Below are positions 7,986-17,600 of a stretch of DNA of 64,000 nucleotides, piece after piece. The DNA is from Rhodobacterales bacterium LSUCC0031. Lineage in GTDB: Bacteria > Pseudomonadota > Alphaproteobacteria > Rhodobacterales > Rhodobacteraceae. Numbering within the stretch: position 1 is the first letter of the stretch; every line of letters starts with the position of its first letter. The stretch lies in assembly GCA_015689735.1 (NCBI GenBank), contig WVSP01000005.1:30131-94130 (forward strand), in the 5' to 3' direction. The notes beneath the pieces were generated by a model, which saw only the letters and a list, made by a program, of their open reading frames with translations, made no database searches and was not told where the DNA came from. The position numbers were made by a program, and so were the translations under genes.

Positions 7986-9215
7986 TTACCCGTGATAGCG
8001 GCTGAGCAGCATCGAGCCATTCGTGCCGCCAAAGCCAAAGGAATTGGTCATTACCGTATCAAGGCCTGCATTCTCGCGCAGGCTGGTGGCGATCTCGTCA
8101 GGCGCAAGCGCCGGATCGAGGGTTTCGACATTGATCGAGGGCGCGATGAAATCGCCCTTGAGCATCAGAAGGCAGAAGATCGCCTCGAGCGCGCCGGCGG
8201 CCCCTTGGGCATGGCCGGTCATCGATTTAGTGGAGCTTATGGGTGGCGTTGCCCCCTCGCCAAAGACGCGGCGCACGGCCTGCACCTCGCCCACATCGCC
8301 CACGGGGGTCGAGGTGCCATGGGCGTTGATGTAATCGACCTTTCGGCCCGCAGGCAGGGTTTGCAGCGCGAGCCGCATCGCGCGCTCGCCGCCCTCGCCC
8401 GAGGGGGCGACCATGTCATGCCCATCCGATGTCGCGGCAAAGCCCGTGACCTCGGCAAGGATTTGCGCCCCGCGTGCCAGCGCGTGATCGAGCGCTTCCA
8501 GCACCACGATGCCGCCACCGCCCGCAATCACGAAGCCATCGCGCCCGGCGTCGAAAGCGCGCGAGGCGCGCGTGGGCGTGTCATTGTATTTCGACGACAT
8601 CGCGCCCATCGCATCGAACAGGCACGAGAGGGTCCAATCGAGTTCCTCCGCGCCGCCTGCGAACATCACATCCTGCTTGCCCAGCATGATCTGCTCGGCC
8701 GCTGCCCCGATGCAATGCAGCGAGGTCGAGCAGGCCGAGGTGATGGAATAGTTGATCCCCTTGATCCGATAGGCAGTTGCAAGGTTCGCGCTGATGGTGG
8801 ACGACATGCATTTCGGCACCGCGAAGGGACCGATGCGCTTGGTCGCACCCGTGGACAGCACTGATTGATGGGCCGCAAACATGGCGGAGGTCGAAGGCCC
8901 GCCCGAGCCCGCGATCAGCCCCGTACGCTCGTTGACGATCTGATCCTCAGTCAGGCCCGCTTGCGCGATTGCTTGGCCCATCGCGATATGGGCATAGGCC
9001 GCGCCCGGCCCCATGAAGCGCAGTGCGCGTTTGTCGATATGCTCGGATGGGTCGATCTTGAGTGTGCCTGCGACCTGACTGCGAAAGCCATGTTCGACCA
9101 TGTCGGCGTGAGTCTCGATCCCCGAGCGGCCAGCGCGCAAGGACGCCTCCACCTCGGCGGCATTGTTTCCGATGGGCGAGACGATGCCCAGCCCCGTGAC
9201 GACGACACGTCTCAT
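7986..9215 (-). CDS. fabB: Beta-ketoacyl-ACP synthase I
   Basis: A condensing enzyme of 409 residues that elongates acyl chains and, with FabA, makes unsaturated fatty acids. The catalytic Cys is at residue 162 in [12 protein letters not shown], the first His in [11 protein letters not shown], and the Lys and second His in [14 protein letters not shown]. The start at 9215 ([10 protein letters not shown]) has GGAGGACAGC upstream; the frame stays open further upstream but without a better start. It is followed at once by fabI. The usual fabA-fabB pairing is interrupted by an opposite-strand gene at 9344-9964. FabB is preferred to FabF because of the [11 protein letters not shown] context and because a separate fabF lies at 30475. 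Confidence 0.93.
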   Translation of the reverse strand: MRRVVVTGLGIVSPIGNNAAEVEASLRAGRSGIETHADMVEHGFRSQVAGTLKIDPSEHIDKRALRFMGPGAAYAHIAMGQAIAQAGLTEDQIVNERTGLIAGSGGPSTSAMFAAHQSVLSTGATKRIGPFAVPKCMSSTISANLATAYRIKGINYSITSACSTSLHCIGAAAEQIMLGKQDVMFAGGAEELDWTLSCLFDAMGAMSSKYNDTPTRASRAFDAGRDGFVIAGGGGIVVLEALDHALARGAQILAEVTGFAATSDGHDMVAPSGEGGERAMRLALQTLPAGRKVDYINAHGTSTPVGDVGEVQAVRRVFGEGATPPISSTKSMTGHAQGAAGALEAIFCLLMLKGDFIAPSINVETLDPALAPDEIATSLRENAGLDTVMTNSFGFGGTNGSMLLSRYHG

Positions 9216-9343
9216 TTGCTGTCCTCCGGGTTGGCGTGGCGCATATCTTTCCTCCCACTTTCCTTCGGGCTGTGTAGGATAGCGGAAGGGTTGGGGCAAG
9301 GCGCTTTGCCTGAACTGCTCTCACACGAAAGGTCGCAAGGCAC

Positions 9344-9964
9344 ATGATCACCGACCCGGAGGAGTTTTTCACCCGTGGCTGCGGGCGTTGCGCACGGTTC
9401 GATACGCCTGAATGTGCGACGCACATCTGGGCCGAAGGGGTGGCGGCGCTGCGGCGGCTTTGCCTTGCGGCAGGGCTTATGGAACATGCGAAATGGGGGC
9501 ATCCCTGCTACATGGCGCATGGGCGCAACATTGCCATCATCGGGGCGTTCCGGGGGGATTTCAGGCTGAATTTCTTTGATGCAGCGCTCTTGACCGATCC
9601 TGTCGGCGTGCTGGAACGCCAAGGCAAGAACGCCGCCCATGCCGATAGCCTGCGCTTTACCGATAACGCTGGCCCGGCTGCACTGGCTGATCTGATCCAG
9701 ACCTACCTGGCCGAAGCAATCGGATATGCGGCCCAAGGGACAAAGCCCGTGAAAGAGGCGAAAACCTTGGTCTTACCGCAGGAATTGATCGAAGCCTTGG
9801 CCCGTGATCCTGAATTGTCGTCCGCCTTCGATGCGCTGACGCCGGGGCGGCAACGCAGCTATGTAATCAACCTTGCAGGGGCAAAGGCTGCGGCCACGCG
9901 CATGGCACGCATCGCACGGTTTCGCGACAAGATCATCGCTGGCAAAGGCGCAACAGAGCGTTAG
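9344..9964 (+). CDS. YdeI/OmpD-associated-like protein
   Basis: A cytoplasmic protein of 206 residues. The N-terminal half has the DUF1801/YdeI-type core (MEHAKWGHPCYMAHGRNIA and GAFRGDFRLNFFDAALL). The C-terminal half has the YdeI helical motif, LPQELIEALARDPELSSAFDALTPGRQRSYV, ending in a basic helix with ATRMARIARFRDKI. No enzymatic role is established for the family; it is often linked loosely to stress or antimicrobial-peptide responses. It lies on the plus strand between fabB and fabA, its stop only 3 nt from the fabA stop, so it splits the usual fabA-fabB-fabI unit. AAGG upstream supports the ATG. Confidence 0.82.
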   Translation: MITDPEEFFTRGCGRCARFDTPECATHIWAEGVAALRRLCLAAGLMEHAKWGHPCYMAHGRNIAIIGAFRGDFRLNFFDAALLTDPVGVLERQGKNAAHADSLRFTDNAGPAALADLIQTYLAEAIGYAAQGTKPVKEAKTLVLPQELIEALARDPELSSAFDALTPGRQRSYVINLAGAKAAATRMARIARFRDKIIAGKGATER

Positions 9965-9967
9965 GCC

Positions 9968-10477
9968 TCAGCTTTCGCTCAGCGCCACCTTCATATCCTT
10001 GACGAGGTAGATTGTTTCGCCATCGGCCTCGACCCGGCCATCGGCGACACCCATCGTCAGGCGGCGGGTCTGGATCGCCTTGGTGAAATCGACGTAATAG
10101 GTCAGCATCTTACGGTCAGGGCGGACCATGCCGGTGAGTTTCACCTCGCCCACGCCCAGCGCATAGCCCCGCCCCTGCCAGCCGCGCCAGCCAAGGTTGA
10201 AGCCCGTCAACTGCCACAGCCCGTCGAGGCCAAGACAGCCGGGCATGATCGGGTTGCCGGGAAAATGGCAGTCGAAGAACCACAGATCGGGGGTGATGTC
10301 GAACTCGGCCACCACATGCCCCTTGCCATGTTCGCCGCCATCCTCGGAAATCGATGTAATGCGATCCATCATCAGCATGGGCGGTGCGGGAAGCTGGGCA
10401 TTGCCCGGCCCGAACAACTCGCCGCGTGCGCACGCCAAAAGCGCGTCACGATCGAAGGATGTGGGATAGTCTGCCAT
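9968..10477 (-). CDS. fabA: 3-hydroxydecanoyl-ACP dehydratase/isomerase
   Basis: A hotdog-fold enzyme of 169 residues that dehydrates 3-hydroxyacyl-ACP and isomerises the C10 trans-2-enoyl to cis-3, opening the unsaturated fatty acid branch that FabB extends. The catalytic His is in [19 protein letters not shown] near residue 70, and the Asp is in [10 protein letters not shown] chose the ATG at 10477 because GGGGGGAC precedes it. It is divergent from irr with 159 nt between. FabA rather than FabZ is indicated by length, by PPMLMMDRI and by the paired fabB. Confidence 0.95.
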   Translation of the reverse strand: MADYPTSFDRDALLACARGELFGPGNAQLPAPPMLMMDRITSISEDGGEHGKGHVVAEFDITPDLWFFDCHFPGNPIMPGCLGLDGLWQLTGFNLGWRGWQGRGYALGVGEVKLTGMVRPDRKMLTYYVDFTKAIQTRRLTMGVADGRVEADGETIYLVKDMKVALSES

Positions 10478-10636
10478 GTCCCCCCGCAGGTCTCTTGCCC
10501 GGTCCTCGTGCCGGTCCGCCCGGTCTAGCACCGCGACTTGGCGCCGCGCAAGCGAAAGGGCATGGTCGCTTTGCGATTGAAACAGGCGGGGAAAAGCCCC
10601 ACTATAGCACCGTCTCGCTGAAGGAAGACCTACGCC
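10478..10636. promoter_or_regulatory. Divergent control region between fabA and irr
   Basis: This 159-nt spacer must hold the promoters of both fabA (leftward) and irr (rightward). GAAGGAAG ahead of irr and GGGGGG ahead of fabA are clear ribosome binding sites. I see no confident iron-control element or Irr box by eye. Confidence 0.5.
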
Positions 10637-11056
10637 ATGACACCCGAAGCGCTGGAACGCGGAAAAGGCTGGCTTGCCAAGGCCGATCTCAGACCGACAC
10701 GCCAAAGGCTGGCACTCGCCGCACTCTTGGTGGGGGACGGCCATGACCGCCATGTCACCGCCGAGGGATTGCATGATGCCGTATTGGCGACAGGCGACAG
10801 GGTGTCACTTGCCACCGTCTATAATACGCTCAAGGCGTTTTGCGATGTGGGCCTGATGCAAGAGGTGACGGTGGACGGCTCGCGGAGCTATTTCGACACG
10901 CGGATGGACGATCACCCACATTTCCATTTCGAAGAGAGCGGCCATCTCATCGATGCTCCGGCGGCCGAGCTTCAAATCCGCGCCCTGCCCGCGATCCCCG
11001 AAGGATACGAGATCGCCAAACTCGATGTCGTGATCCGGCTGCGCAAGAAAGCCTGA
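10637..11056 (+). CDS. irr: Iron-responsive Fur-family regulator Irr
   Basis: A DNA-binding regulator of 139 residues. In alphaproteobacteria Irr responds to heme and represses or activates iron genes. It has the Fur winged helix ([14 protein letters not shown] and [13 protein letters not shown]). It also has the Irr-type metal/heme region [14 protein letters not shown], with the H-x-H motif, near residue 92. It lacks the CxxC pairs of typical Fur. The N-terminal heme regulatory motif with Cys seen in Bradyrhizobium Irr is absent, as in Rhizobium and Rhodobacter forms. The position beside fabA is conserved in Rhodobacterales. The ATG has GAAGGAAG upstream. Confidence 0.9.
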   Translation: MTPEALERGKGWLAKADLRPTRQRLALAALLVGDGHDRHVTAEGLHDAVLATGDRVSLATVYNTLKAFCDVGLMQEVTVDGSRSYFDTRMDDHPHFHFEESGHLIDAPAAELQIRALPAIPEGYEIAKLDVVIRLRKKA

Positions 11057-11152
11057 GCTGCGGCACGAAACCTTCCGTTTCGGCCTAGCCAAACTTGGCT
11101 CGAGCCTGTAACGGCTCGGCCAACCCGAAAGCTTCCCCACAAAAGGCCCCCC

Positions 11153-12973
11153 ATGGACCTCCGCAATATCGCGATCATCGCGCATGTCGACCACGGCAAA
11201 ACAACGCTCGTGGACAATCTTCTCAAGCAGTCCGGCGCCTTCCGCGACAACCAAGCCGTGGCCGAACGCGCCATGGACAGCAATGATCTGGAGCGCGAAC
11301 GCGGCATCACGATCTTTGCCAAGCCGACATCGGTCGAATGGAAAGGCACGCGCATCAATATCGTCGATACCCCCGGCCACGCCGATTTCGGCGGTGAAGT
11401 CGAACGTATCCTGAGCATGGTTGATGGTGTGGTGCTACTCGTCGATGCCGCCGAGGGGCCAATGCCACAGACCAAGTTCGTGACCTCCAAGGCGCTTGCC
11501 TTGGGGCTGCGACCCATCGTGGTGCTCAACAAGGTCGACAAGCCCGACGCCGAACCCGATCGCGCACTTGACGAGGTGTTTGATCTTTTTGCAGCGCTCG
11601 ATGCCGACGAAGATCAGCTTGATTTCCCGCATATGTACGCGTCAGGGCGTGCTGGCTGGGCCGATCCTACGCTTGATGGCCCGCGCAAGGATTTGCATGC
11701 GCTGTTCAACCTGATCGTGCGCCATGTGCCGCCACCGCGCCAGATCGCGCGCCAGAACGACGATTTCCGCATGCTCGCCACCACCTTGGGGGCTGACCCT
11801 TTCGTGGGCCGCTTGCTGACAGGCCGGGTTGAGTCCGGCCGCCTTAAGGTCGGGCAGACGGTGCAAACCCTCTCGCGTTTGGGTGAGAAAATCGAACAAT
11901 TCCGGGTCACGCGGATCCAAGCCTTTCGCGGGCTTAGCCAACAAGACATCGAGGAGGCGTTGGCCGGTGACATCGTCAGCCTGGCAGGTATGACGAAATC
12001 GACTGTTGCCGACACGATCTGTGCCCTGGCTGTCGATGAGCCGCTCCATGCCCAACCCATCGATCCACCGACCATCACCGTGACCTTCGGGATCAACGAC
12101 AGCCCGCTTGCCGGCCGTGATGGCAAAAAGGTGCAATCCCGCGTGATCCGCGAGCGGCTGATGAAAGAGGCCGAAAGCAATGTTGCGATCAAGGTCAGCG
12201 ACACACCCGGTGGCGAAGCCTTCGAAGTGGCAGGCCGCGGCGAATTGCAGATGGGCGTTCTGATCGAGAACATGCGCCGGGAGGGGTTCGAATTGTCGAT
12301 CTCCCGCCCACAGGTGTTGTTCCGCGAGATCGACGGCATCCGCCATGAGCCGGTCGAGGAAGTCACGATCGACGTCGATGACGACTATACCGGCGCCGTC
12401 ATCGAAAAGATCACAGGCCCGCGAAAGGGCGATCTGAAAGAGATGAAGCCCGCAGGTGCCGGCAAGACGCGGATCATCGCGCAAGTGCCATCGCGCGGCT
12501 TGATCGGCTATCATGGGGAATTTTTGACCGACACGCGCGGCACAGGTGTGCTGAACCGCGTCTTCCACGCGTGGGAGCCCTATAAAGGCCCGATCGAAGG
12601 ACGGCGCGCAGGTGTCTTGATCTCGATGGAGAACGGGGTGTCTGTGGCCTATGCGCTATGGAACCTCGAAGAACGCGGGCGCATGTTCATCGGCGCGCAA
12701 GAGCCCGTCTATACCGGGATGATCATCGGCGAACATAGCCGCGACAATGATCTTGAGGTGAACCCGCTCAAGGGCAAGAAGCTGACCAACGTGCGCGCCT
12801 CCGGTACGGACGAGGCCGTGCGCCTGACCACCCCCATCACCATGACGCTGGAACAGGCCATCGCTTATATCGATGATGATGAACTGGTGGAAGTCACGCC
12901 CAACGCGGTCCGCCTCCGCAAGCGCTATCTCGACCCGCATGAGCGCAAGCGCATGTCGCGAAGTGCCGACTAA
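11153..12973 (+). CDS. typA: Ribosome-associated translational GTPase TypA/BipA
   Basis: A GTPase of 606 residues related to EF-G that binds 70S ribosomes and helps 50S assembly and stress adaptation. G1 is [12 protein letters not shown] near residue 10, switch II is [12 protein letters not shown], and G4 is [11 protein letters not shown]. The C-terminal BipA-specific domain is present ([19 protein letters not shown], then [20 protein letters not shown]). The length is normal. A short AAAAGG site precedes the ATG. It is a single gene, convergent with cysE across a hairpin. Confidence 0.96.
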   Translation: MDLRNIAIIAHVDHGKTTLVDNLLKQSGAFRDNQAVAERAMDSNDLERERGITIFAKPTSVEWKGTRINIVDTPGHADFGGEVERILSMVDGVVLLVDAAEGPMPQTKFVTSKALALGLRPIVVLNKVDKPDAEPDRALDEVFDLFAALDADEDQLDFPHMYASGRAGWADPTLDGPRKDLHALFNLIVRHVPPPRQIARQNDDFRMLATTLGADPFVGRLLTGRVESGRLKVGQTVQTLSRLGEKIEQFRVTRIQAFRGLSQQDIEEALAGDIVSLAGMTKSTVADTICALAVDEPLHAQPIDPPTITVTFGINDSPLAGRDGKKVQSRVIRERLMKEAESNVAIKVSDTPGGEAFEVAGRGELQMGVLIENMRREGFELSISRPQVLFREIDGIRHEPVEEVTIDVDDDYTGAVIEKITGPRKGDLKEMKPAGAGKTRIIAQVPSRGLIGYHGEFLTDTRGTGVLNRVFHAWEPYKGPIEGRRAGVLISMENGVSVAYALWNLEERGRMFIGAQEPVYTGMIIGEHSRDNDLEVNPLKGKKLTNVRASGTDEAVRLTTPITMTLEQAIAYIDDDELVEVTPNAVRLRKRYLDPHERKRMSRSAD

Positions 12974-12981
12974 AGCCGTTG

Positions 12982-13003
12982 GGGTGCGCCCTTAGGCGCA
13001 CCC
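12982..13003. terminator. Hairpin terminator between convergent typA and cysE
   Basis: A perfect 9-bp stem, GGGTGCGCC / GGCGCACCC, with a CTTA loop, 8 nt after the typA stop and 11 nt beyond the cysE stop. It is followed by TTCT on the plus strand. It probably terminates both transcripts. Confidence 0.7.
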
Positions 13004-13014
13004 TTCTACCCATT

Positions 13015-13833
13015 TCAGCCGTTTGATCCGGCGCCAGGCAGCAGGTGATCCATCCGCATCGCCGGTTGATCGCAACCCGCCTCGCCAACGATGCGCGCGG
13101 GAACTCCTGCCACCGTTTTGCAAGGCGGCACTTCTTCCAGCACCACCGAGCCTGCCGCGATCCGCGAGCAATTGCCCACGCGAATATTGCCCAAAACCTT
13201 GGCCCCTGCCCCGATCAGCACGCCATCCCCGATCTTGGGGTGACGATCCTCGGTCTCTTTGCCGGTTCCGCCCAGCGTGACCGAATGCAGCATCGAAACA
13301 TTGTCGCCAACTACGGCCGTTTCCCCCACCACGATCGAATGGGCATGGTCGATCATGATCCCTTGGCCGATGCGCGCGGCAGGGTGAATATCGACACCAA
13401 ATACCTCCGATACACGCATCTGCACGAAATAGGCAAAGTCGCGCCGACCCTGCTGCCAGAGCCAATGACCGACGCGATAGGCTTGCACGGCTTGGAAGCC
13501 CTTGAAGAATAACAAAGGCTGGATGAATCGATGGCACGCCGGATCGCGATCATAGACCGCCATGATATCGGCGCGGGCGGCAACACCAAGCGCGGCATCG
13601 GCGGCGTACGCCTCGTCTGCGATTTCACGCAAAAGCTGCTCGGACATCTCGCCCGATGCCAGTTTTTGCGCCATCCGATAAGCCAAGGCTTTTTCCAAGG
13701 TCGCATGATGCAGCACGCAGCCATGGATCATACCCCCCAAAAGCGGCTCATCTGTCACGGCTTGCGCGGCCTCTTCGCGGATCCGGCTCCAGACGGGATC
13801 GACCCCGGCCAACTTGGGTTGCAGCTTTGCCAT
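13015..13833 (-). CDS. cysE: Serine O-acetyltransferase
   Basis: An enzyme of 272 residues that acetylates L-serine from acetyl-CoA, the first step of cysteine synthesis. The N-terminal helical domain (WSRIREEAAQAV) is followed by the left-handed beta-helix hexapeptide repeats and the CysE signature FGVDIHPAARIGQGIMIDH. The catalytic His is in IDHAHSIVVGE, and GGTGKETEDRHPKIGDGV completes the family motif. GGAGG with 8-nt spacing supports the ATG at 13833 rather than the ATGs at 13839 or further up. It lies just downstream of the GTA cluster, a position also known in R. capsulatus, and may receive some GTA transcription since no terminator separates them. Confidence 0.94.
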   Translation of the reverse strand: MAKLQPKLAGVDPVWSRIREEAAQAVTDEPLLGGMIHGCVLHHATLEKALAYRMAQKLASGEMSEQLLREIADEAYAADAALGVAARADIMAVYDRDPACHRFIQPLLFFKGFQAVQAYRVGHWLWQQGRRDFAYFVQMRVSEVFGVDIHPAARIGQGIMIDHAHSIVVGETAVVGDNVSMLHSVTLGGTGKETEDRHPKIGDGVLIGAGAKVLGNIRVGNCSRIAAGSVVLEEVPPCKTVAGVPARIVGEAGCDQPAMRMDHLLPGAGSNG

Positions 13834-13914
13834 GACCATGACCTCCGATAACGTGGTGCCGTCATACCGCAAATAGCTGCGCCGGTCCATGAAGGAAGCG
13901 GCAAGCGGAAAAAC

Positions 13915-14625
13915 CTAGACCGGGGCGGGCAGGCTCAATTGAGCATAATGGATCACCAATCGCACCATACCATCGGCAAAGTCACCCCCTTGCGCGCTGA
14001 CCAATAGGGGCGTCCCGTCCCAATACACGATCGGAGCCGCCGGGCCATTGACCCACGAATTGAGCGACACACCAAGCCCTGTTCCAAAGCGGCCGGTATC
14101 GCCGGCAACCCCAAGGCTCCAACTTTGGGCTGTACCGCTTATCGTCGCGACCACGCGCCCTGTCACCCCGAACAAGACCGCACGGGGCGGGATCAAGACG
14201 CCGCTTTCCACGCTCGCTCCCGCTGTGATGGACAGGTCGAATTGCAATGATTGCAGCGCCAGCGCCGCACCTTGAGGGCTGAGGGTCATGGCACCCAAGC
14301 GCCAGACTTCCCCATCCCACAGGGCAGAGTTTCCCACATCTTGCACAAAGGCCCGCCAGCCTCGCTGGGGCGGCACAAAGACCCATCCACCACCCAAGCG
14401 CAGCGCAAGTCGGCCCGCCTGGCCTGCCCATTCATCGGCAGCCCCCTCCGGCACAGCGTAAAGCATGCCGTCATGCGCCGACACGGGCGGGACTGATACG
14501 CTGATCGAACCTAATACCAGATGCGTCAAGGCATCGATCCGCACTAAGGCTTCGTTCACAGTCACATGCTTTTGCGCCTGTGCAGGGGCCAAGAGCGGTA
14601 GCAACATTCGCGGTGTGTCAGTCAT
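13915..14625 (-). CDS. DUF2793 protein at the end of the GTA cluster
   Basis: A protein of 236 residues. The N-terminal DUF2793 part has LLPLLAPAQAQKHVTVNEAL, VPEGAADEWAGQAGRLALR and FVPPQRGWRAFVQD. A glycine- and serine-rich beta region follows (GVTGRVVATISGTAQSWSLGV). The start at 14625 overlaps the end of gp15 by 8 nt, so it is translated with the tail genes. DUF2793 occurs in phage and GTA tail loci; its function is not established. A tail-tip or fibre accessory is a reasonable guess. A much longer upstream frame (to 14751) would lie wholly inside gp15 and is unlikely. Confidence 0.78.
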   Translation of the reverse strand: MTDTPRMLLPLLAPAQAQKHVTVNEALVRIDALTHLVLGSISVSVPPVSAHDGMLYAVPEGAADEWAGQAGRLALRLGGGWVFVPPQRGWRAFVQDVGNSALWDGEVWRLGAMTLSPQGAALALQSLQFDLSITAGASVESGVLIPPRAVLFGVTGRVVATISGTAQSWSLGVAGDTGRFGTGLGVSLNSWVNGPAAPIVYWDGTPLLVSAQGGDFADGMVRLVIHYAQLSLPAPV

Positions 14626-17600
14626 CGATCTCGATCCTTGTAAATGGCCCTGGCCCGTAGCGATCGGACAGCTGGGCAACCTCGATTGCATATCCACCTG
14701 CGACGCCATCCCCCGCTCGCATCGCGGCGGCGTAAGTGAATACTGGCGCACTCAGCACCGTCTCGCGGCGCATCGCGCCATCAACCCAAACCCGCATCAG
14801 ATATTGCTCGCTCGCCTCACCCAGCGGCACGTCAAAGCCTTCCCAGCTGTCTCCGTCGATCCGTGTACGCCGCACCCAAGTCAGCGCGAGGTCATCGCCT
14901 TGCTTGCGCGCGCGCAGATGTGCAGGTGCAAATGGCCGCAAGCCAACACCACGAAAGGCGCGCACACGTTCAACATAACTTGCGTCATCGACCGCCCGTA
15001 ACGCAGGTCCAACCCGGTAGTGACGCGCCAAGCCACGGGCAGCGATCGGCAAATCGATCTGCACCGGCGCCCCATCGAGCAGCACGAACAGGCTGCCCTC
15101 GGGCCAGATCGCCGGCATGATCGCATCCGTGCCTTGTTGGCCGCGCAACCGCATCCCGATCTCCCAAAGGTTTTCTCCAACCAATTGCGCGCCGGCGAAC
15201 TGGATGACCTCCCAATCCTCCTCATCGCCCATGCCGATCGCTGCGACATTGCCCCCATTCAGCACCGTTCCCAAATCCGCGGCCGCAAGCTGACCTGCGG
15301 GCAGTTGCACCCGCAATGCCGCCCCGCGATCCCAAAGGCCCGCTGGCGCGGCACGCAGCGGCGTGACGAGCCGCCCGATCACAGCGCGGCGCTCGATCAA
15401 GCGGTTCAGCACGAAACCATCCGCCGCCGGCGCAGCATAAGCTGCAACCGTTCCGGGCCAAGGCACCGCCGAAATGGCCAGATGGGGGGCATGTTCAACC
15501 TCTGCCCCGCTCAAGAGTGGCAAATCGAGAAAGACCGGGCTGACAGGAACAGGCGCGATATAGGGGGTGGTGGCGACAAACTCTTCAACCGCATCCGACG
15601 GCTCCCGCGATGTCGGTTCCACGCGCACCGCTTCGATCTCACGCACCCCACGGTCTTCGATCCGATCGATGCGCCATGTCGAGCCATCCTGCAACGCGAC
15701 CATCTCCCCTGCGCCCAGCGCCCGGCGCGAGGGCGGCAAAATGAGCCGCAGTTGATCGCGTGCGATCCGTGCCTCGGCCAGCCAGCGTTCAGCCACCGCT
15801 TGGCCCTCTGGCGCGGTCATCGCCAATGGGAGGTCAAGCGCGGTCACCCCATCGGCCCCGTCGCCGGGGAACACCGCCTCGGCGACCCGATCTTCATAGC
15901 CTGCCTCGGCGGCCACATGGCTCACACGCACGCGCCCCACGACTTCAACTTCCGCCGCACGGGTTTCGCTGATACCGCCCCCGTCTTCGTGTTCATAAGC
16001 CGTTTCCGCCTGAGAAATCAGGGCCGAACTCCGACGCGGCAAGGGCAAGAAAACCAGTTTTCCATCACGCTCCACCGCCTGAAATCCATGGCTGAGCATC
16101 AGGGCTTGCAAACGCGCACGCGCGCTTTCCGTCTCACCCGAAATGTGACCGCGTACCAAACCAAACAGCGCGGAAACATCATAGTCGTCTACCCCCGCAC
16201 CTTCGCAAAGTTCGGCCACCACACGGTCAAGCGGTGCCGCTTCGATCCGGCCTGTCACCCAATGGCCCAAACGCCAATTTGCCCCATCCGACCACAACCC
16301 TGTTTCATTGGGAAAGGCAGGCCAAGGCCGCGCATCCCACGCCCATACATGGGCATAATCCATCGCAAGCATGGGTCCACCATAGACAGCAGAAATCGGA
16401 TTATGGGCAGGATCATCCCAATAGGACATGATCGCGCGCAGATATTGCGCTTGGATTACATCGTCGCGCCGCCCACTCGAATGACGCGGCAAGGCGCTTT
16501 CGTCGCTTTTGGGATCAAAAAACTTATTGGGCTCGTTGGAGCCCTTATCGACCGCCGGACAACCGATCTCGGTAAAGCGGACGGGCTTGGAACCGGGGAT
16601 CCAAGGCGTTTGATGCAACGCGCGCGCGGTGACCTCAAGCCCAACGAATACGACCGTATGACCAGCAATATTGTTGCCTGGACCAAATCCGAAATTGGCC
16701 CGAGGGTCGGTCGATTTGGGAATGATCTCGCACCGAAATTCGAATGTGCCGTCGACATGGGTGATATTCTCGACCGCTTGCACGACATGGCCTGATAGGA
16801 TGCTGGGCTGCAAATTCCCCGGCGGTCCGACAACGTAGATCCATTCCACCGCCGCCCCGCGATGATCAAGCGTCAAGCGCAGATAGCTTGCGGTGCCAGC
16901 GCGATAGAAAAGCCGAACTTGGTACAGCGTATCTTGCCGGCTGAGAAAATCCGCTGACTGCACACGTGAGAGGTAATTTCCCGCCGCATCGACAATCTCG
17001 ACGGCGTGGCGAAACCGCCCTTCGACAAATTCCCCCGCCACCGGGGCCAAAGTCGCTCCAGCCACCGGCGTCCAAAGATCGGGCCGGTCCCCATGTGCGA
17101 CAGCCCATCCCGCTGGCCCATTGATGCGATTGTGGTGCAGCTGCGACCACCACCCGCGCAAATCCTTGTAGCGAAAAGTCCAAGGCTCTCCATACTGCCC
17201 ATCTGTGATTGGCTCACGCCGTTGTGCAGCACGGGCTTCTTGCGTGGGATAATACCAATCATACCCCTCACCGCCCGCGATGTTCGCCTGCAAATAGTCG
17301 AGATCGTAAATCTCTCCCCAGCTTGAATCCGCATGGTCATCACCATCGCGCCAATCGCTGAGCGGCATGTAATTGTCGATCGCGATGAAATCGATATTGG
17401 CATCGGCCCAAAGCGGGTCGAGATGGAAATAGACATCCCCGGTCCCATCCTGTGGCTGGTAGCCGAAGTATTCCGACCAATCGGCCGCATAACTGAGCTT
17501 TGCGACGGGCAGCAATGCGCGCACCTCGGCCGCCAATGCGATCAGCTGGGTGACAGCCGGAAAGCCTTGGGCATCGCGCATCTGCGTCAATCCCCGCATT

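Noticed and set aside
15020..16795. 591-codon plus-strand frame opposite gp15
   Set aside because: Composition is rich in Arg, His and Gln as expected from antisense reading of GC-rich genes; gp15 is clearly the coding frame.
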